Origin: Candidatus Brevibacterium intestinigallinarum
GTDB taxonomy: Bacteria; Actinomycetota; Actinomycetes; Actinomycetales; Brevibacteriaceae
Assembly: GCA_019117325.1 (NCBI GenBank)
Contig: DWZY01000307.1
Coordinates: forward strand, 1 to 6,104
DNA: 6,104 bases
Direction: 5' to 3'
Position numbers and translations under genes: made by a program. The first letter of the stretch is position 1, and each line of letters opens with the position of its first letter. Below the pieces are notes generated by a model. The model ran no database searches and was not told the origin of the DNA. It saw only the letters and a list, made by a program, of their open reading frames with translations. Positions 4,958 to 6,104 of this stretch are shown one piece after another.

Positions 4958-4996
4958 GGTCGTTCGCGGGTCGTTCACCGGATCGTCACCCGATCG
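4958..4996 (+). promoter_or_regulatory. 11-bp direct repeats upstream of phoH2, PHO-box-like
   Basis: The stretch shows an 11-bp period. ggtcgttcgcg (4958-4968) and ggtcgttcacc (4969-4979) match at 9 of 11 positions. In a shifted register tcaccggatcg (4975-4985) and tcacccgatcg (4986-4996) match at 10 of 11. In the register starting at 4962 the units read GTTCGCG, GTTCACC and CGTCACC, each followed by four bases. This is the architecture of the Streptomyces PhoP box (11-base units with GTTCACC core). It lies between the prenyltransferase terminator and the predicted phoH2 -10, roughly at -87 to -49. PhoP-type binding is inferred from pattern only. Confidence 0.45.
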
Positions 4997-5032
4997 GGAG
5001 CGCGCCGTCCGTCGGGACCGGGTCCGGCGGGT

Positions 5033-5129
5033 TAGCGTGAGGGTGTCGGCAGGAAGCCGACTCCGGGGGCAGTGCCCGTCGGGGAAGGACAGGGCACCAG
5101 GCCTCGGACATCCGAAGCCCGAAGGGGAG
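5033..5129 (+). promoter_or_regulatory. Candidate -10, structured leader and RBS of phoH2
   Basis: TAGCGT at 5033-5038 fits TAnnnT with no good -35. The predicted start near 5045 gives a leader of about 92 bases. The leader holds a 6-bp hairpin (gtcggc 5045-5050 with gccgac 5056-5061) and a second one (gtgccc 5072-5077 with gggcac 5092-5097, extended by gtc/gac past a bulged A). A weak 4-bp stem at 5104-5115 follows. AGGGGAG at 5123-5129, seven bases before GTG 5137, is the ribosome binding site. No known riboswitch class was recognised. Confidence 0.4.
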
Positions 5130-5136
5130 CCCGACC

Positions 5137-6104
5137 GTGAGCGCAACCATCACCTACGTCCTCGATACCTCGGTCCTGCTGTCCGACCCGCGCGCCATGA
5201 TGCGGTTCGCCGAGCACGAGGTGGTCATTCCGCTCGTCGTCGTCTCCGAGCTGGAGGGCAAGCGGCACCATCCCGAGCTGGGCTACACCGCGCGCCGCGC
5301 TCTGGGGAGACTCGACGAGATGCGCGAGGCCCACGGCCGGCTGGACCGCGCGTTCCCCGTGGGGAACGAGGGCGGGACGCTGCGCGTCGAGATCAACCAC
5401 GTCGACACGACGCACCTGCCGCACACGTTCGACCGGTCGGAGAACGACACCCGCATCCTGGCCGTCGCCCGCAACCTCCAGGCGGAGGGCGCGCAGGTCG
5501 TCGTCGTGACGAAGGACGTGCCCATGCGTGTGAAGGCGGCCGCGCTGGGCCTCCAGGCCGACGAGTACCGCAACGAGCAGGCGGCGGACGCGAGCTTCAC
5601 CGGCATGTCCGAGCTGGAGCTGGGGGAGGACGAGATGGCCGCCCTGTTCGACACGGGCCGGCTGGAGACGGACGCCGTCGCCGCCGAGGTCGTCAACACC
5701 GGGCTGGTCCTGTCCAGTCCGCGCGGCTCGGGACTGGCCCGGGTGGTGGGAGAGAACCGCATCCGCCTGGTCCGGGGCGACCAGCAGGTCTTCGGCGTCC
5801 ACGGCCGCTCTGCCGAGCAGCGCATCGCGATCGACGCGCTCACGGACGAGTCCGTGGGCATCATCAGCCTGGGCGGGCGTGCCGGGACGGGGAAGTCCGC
5901 GCTCGCCCTCATGGCGGGCCTGCAGGCGGTGCTCGAGGACCGCAGCCACCAGTCGATCAAGGTGTTCCGGCCCCTCTACGCGGTGGGCGGCCAGAACCTG
6001 GGCTACCTGCCCGGCAGCGAGGGGGAGAAGATGAACCCCTGGGCCGAGGCCGTCTTCGACACGCTGGGAGCCCTGGTCAGCCAGAACGTCATCGACGAGG
6101 TGCT
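5137..6104 (+). CDS. phoH2: PhoH2-type PIN-domain ribonuclease / PhoH ATPase (3' end outside window)
   Basis: 322 complete residues are present and the frame runs off the window; M. tuberculosis PhoH2 (Rv1095) is about 433 long, so roughly the last quarter is missing. Residues 5-150 form a PIN nuclease domain (YVLDTSVLLSDP, VVSELEGKRHH, ENDTRILAVA, VTKDVPMRVKAAALGL). Its metal-binding acids are probably Asp10, Glu38, Asp104 and Asp127. A linker with RGDQQVFGVHGRSAEQRIAIDALTD precedes the PhoH P-loop domain, with Walker A GRAGTGKS at 247-254 and then FRPLYAVGGQNLGYLPGSEGEKM. Walker B lies outside. Characterised PhoH2 proteins unwind RNA with ATP and cleave it. GTG 5137 is chosen from its ribosome binding site and because the PIN fold begins at residue 5; the next in-frame ATG would remove catalytic Asp10. 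The gene appears monocistronic here, with a long leader and PHO-box-like repeats upstream. Confidence 0.95.
   Translation, partial: MSATITYVLDTSVLLSDPRAMMRFAEHEVVIPLVVVSELEGKRHHPELGYTARRALGRLDEMREAHGRLDRAFPVGNEGGTLRVEINHVDTTHLPHTFDRSENDTRILAVARNLQAEGAQVVVVTKDVPMRVKAAALGLQADEYRNEQAADASFTGMSELELGEDEMAALFDTGRLETDAVAAEVVNTGLVLSSPRGSGLARVVGENRIRLVRGDQQVFGVHGRSAEQRIAIDALTDESVGIISLGGRAGTGKSALALMAGLQAVLEDRSHQSIKVFRPLYAVGGQNLGYLPGSEGEKMNPWAEAVFDTLGALVSQNVIDEV

Noticed and set aside
5042..5129. Known riboswitch (cobalamin, c-di-AMP ydaO type, TPP, glycine, SAM) in the phoH2 leader
   Set aside because: The leader is short and shows none of the conserved boxes I know for these classes. It is reported only as an unassigned structured leader.
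5032..5949. Minus-strand open frames opposite phoH2
   Set aside because: They are antisense to a protein with intact PIN and Walker A motifs, and no start signals are seen.
1..6104. Mobile element, CRISPR array, tRNA/rRNA, toxin-antitoxin or defence genes
   Set aside because: No transposase or integrase motifs, no regularly spaced repeat array, no clover-leaf or rRNA sequence. Every larger frame with a good composition is accounted for by a core gene.

Overview
This window is very GC-rich chromosomal DNA from an actinobacterium. The strongest taxonomic marker is a mycothiol S-conjugate amidase (mca), since mycothiol is made only by Actinobacteria. High G+C at third codon positions, GTG starts, -10 elements with almost no -35, and the gene order all agree. 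The family content and order match what I recall of Mycobacterium tuberculosis Rv1080c to Rv1086 plus Rv1095: greA, DUF4307, mca, small membrane gene, hemolysin III, cis-prenyltransferase, phoH2. The proteins look more like Micrococcales (Micrococcus/Kocuria/Arthrobacter type) than mycobacteria, but I cannot name a genus.

Layout: 1-242 (+) is the low-complexity C-terminal tail of an unidentified protein that starts outside the window. It is followed by two strong hairpins (244-282 and 303-352); the second is shared with the convergent greA. Then, on the minus strand, come greA (373-867), its structured leader and promoter, and a DUF4307 membrane-anchored protein (1097-1546). A divergent region of about 180 bp leads to a plus-strand pair, mca (1731-2798) and a four-base-overlapping small single-pass membrane protein (2795-3136). 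These converge on trhA/hemolysin III (3179-3952, minus), whose last codons have been tandemly duplicated just past its stop. A second divergent region leads to a cis-prenyltransferase gene (4080-4856, plus) with a terminator hairpin after it. A 280-bp regulatory region then precedes a phoH2-type PIN nuclease/ATPase gene (5137 to the window end, truncated).

Function: this is a conserved core block, not a mobile or defence island. It contains transcription elongation rescue (GreA), thiol-conjugate detoxification (Mca), membrane/isoprenoid genes (TrhA, Z-prenyl diphosphate synthase) and RNA processing (PhoH2). No transposase, integrase, CRISPR, tRNA or rRNA was seen.

The most interesting signals are regulatory. 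An 11-bp-periodic direct repeat containing GTTCACC lies upstream of phoH2 and resembles the Streptomyces PhoP (PHO) box. Two genes have -10 elements exactly six bases before the start codon, so they are probably leaderless. The greA and phoH2 leaders are long and can fold into hairpins. I found no convincing previously undescribed multi-gene system.
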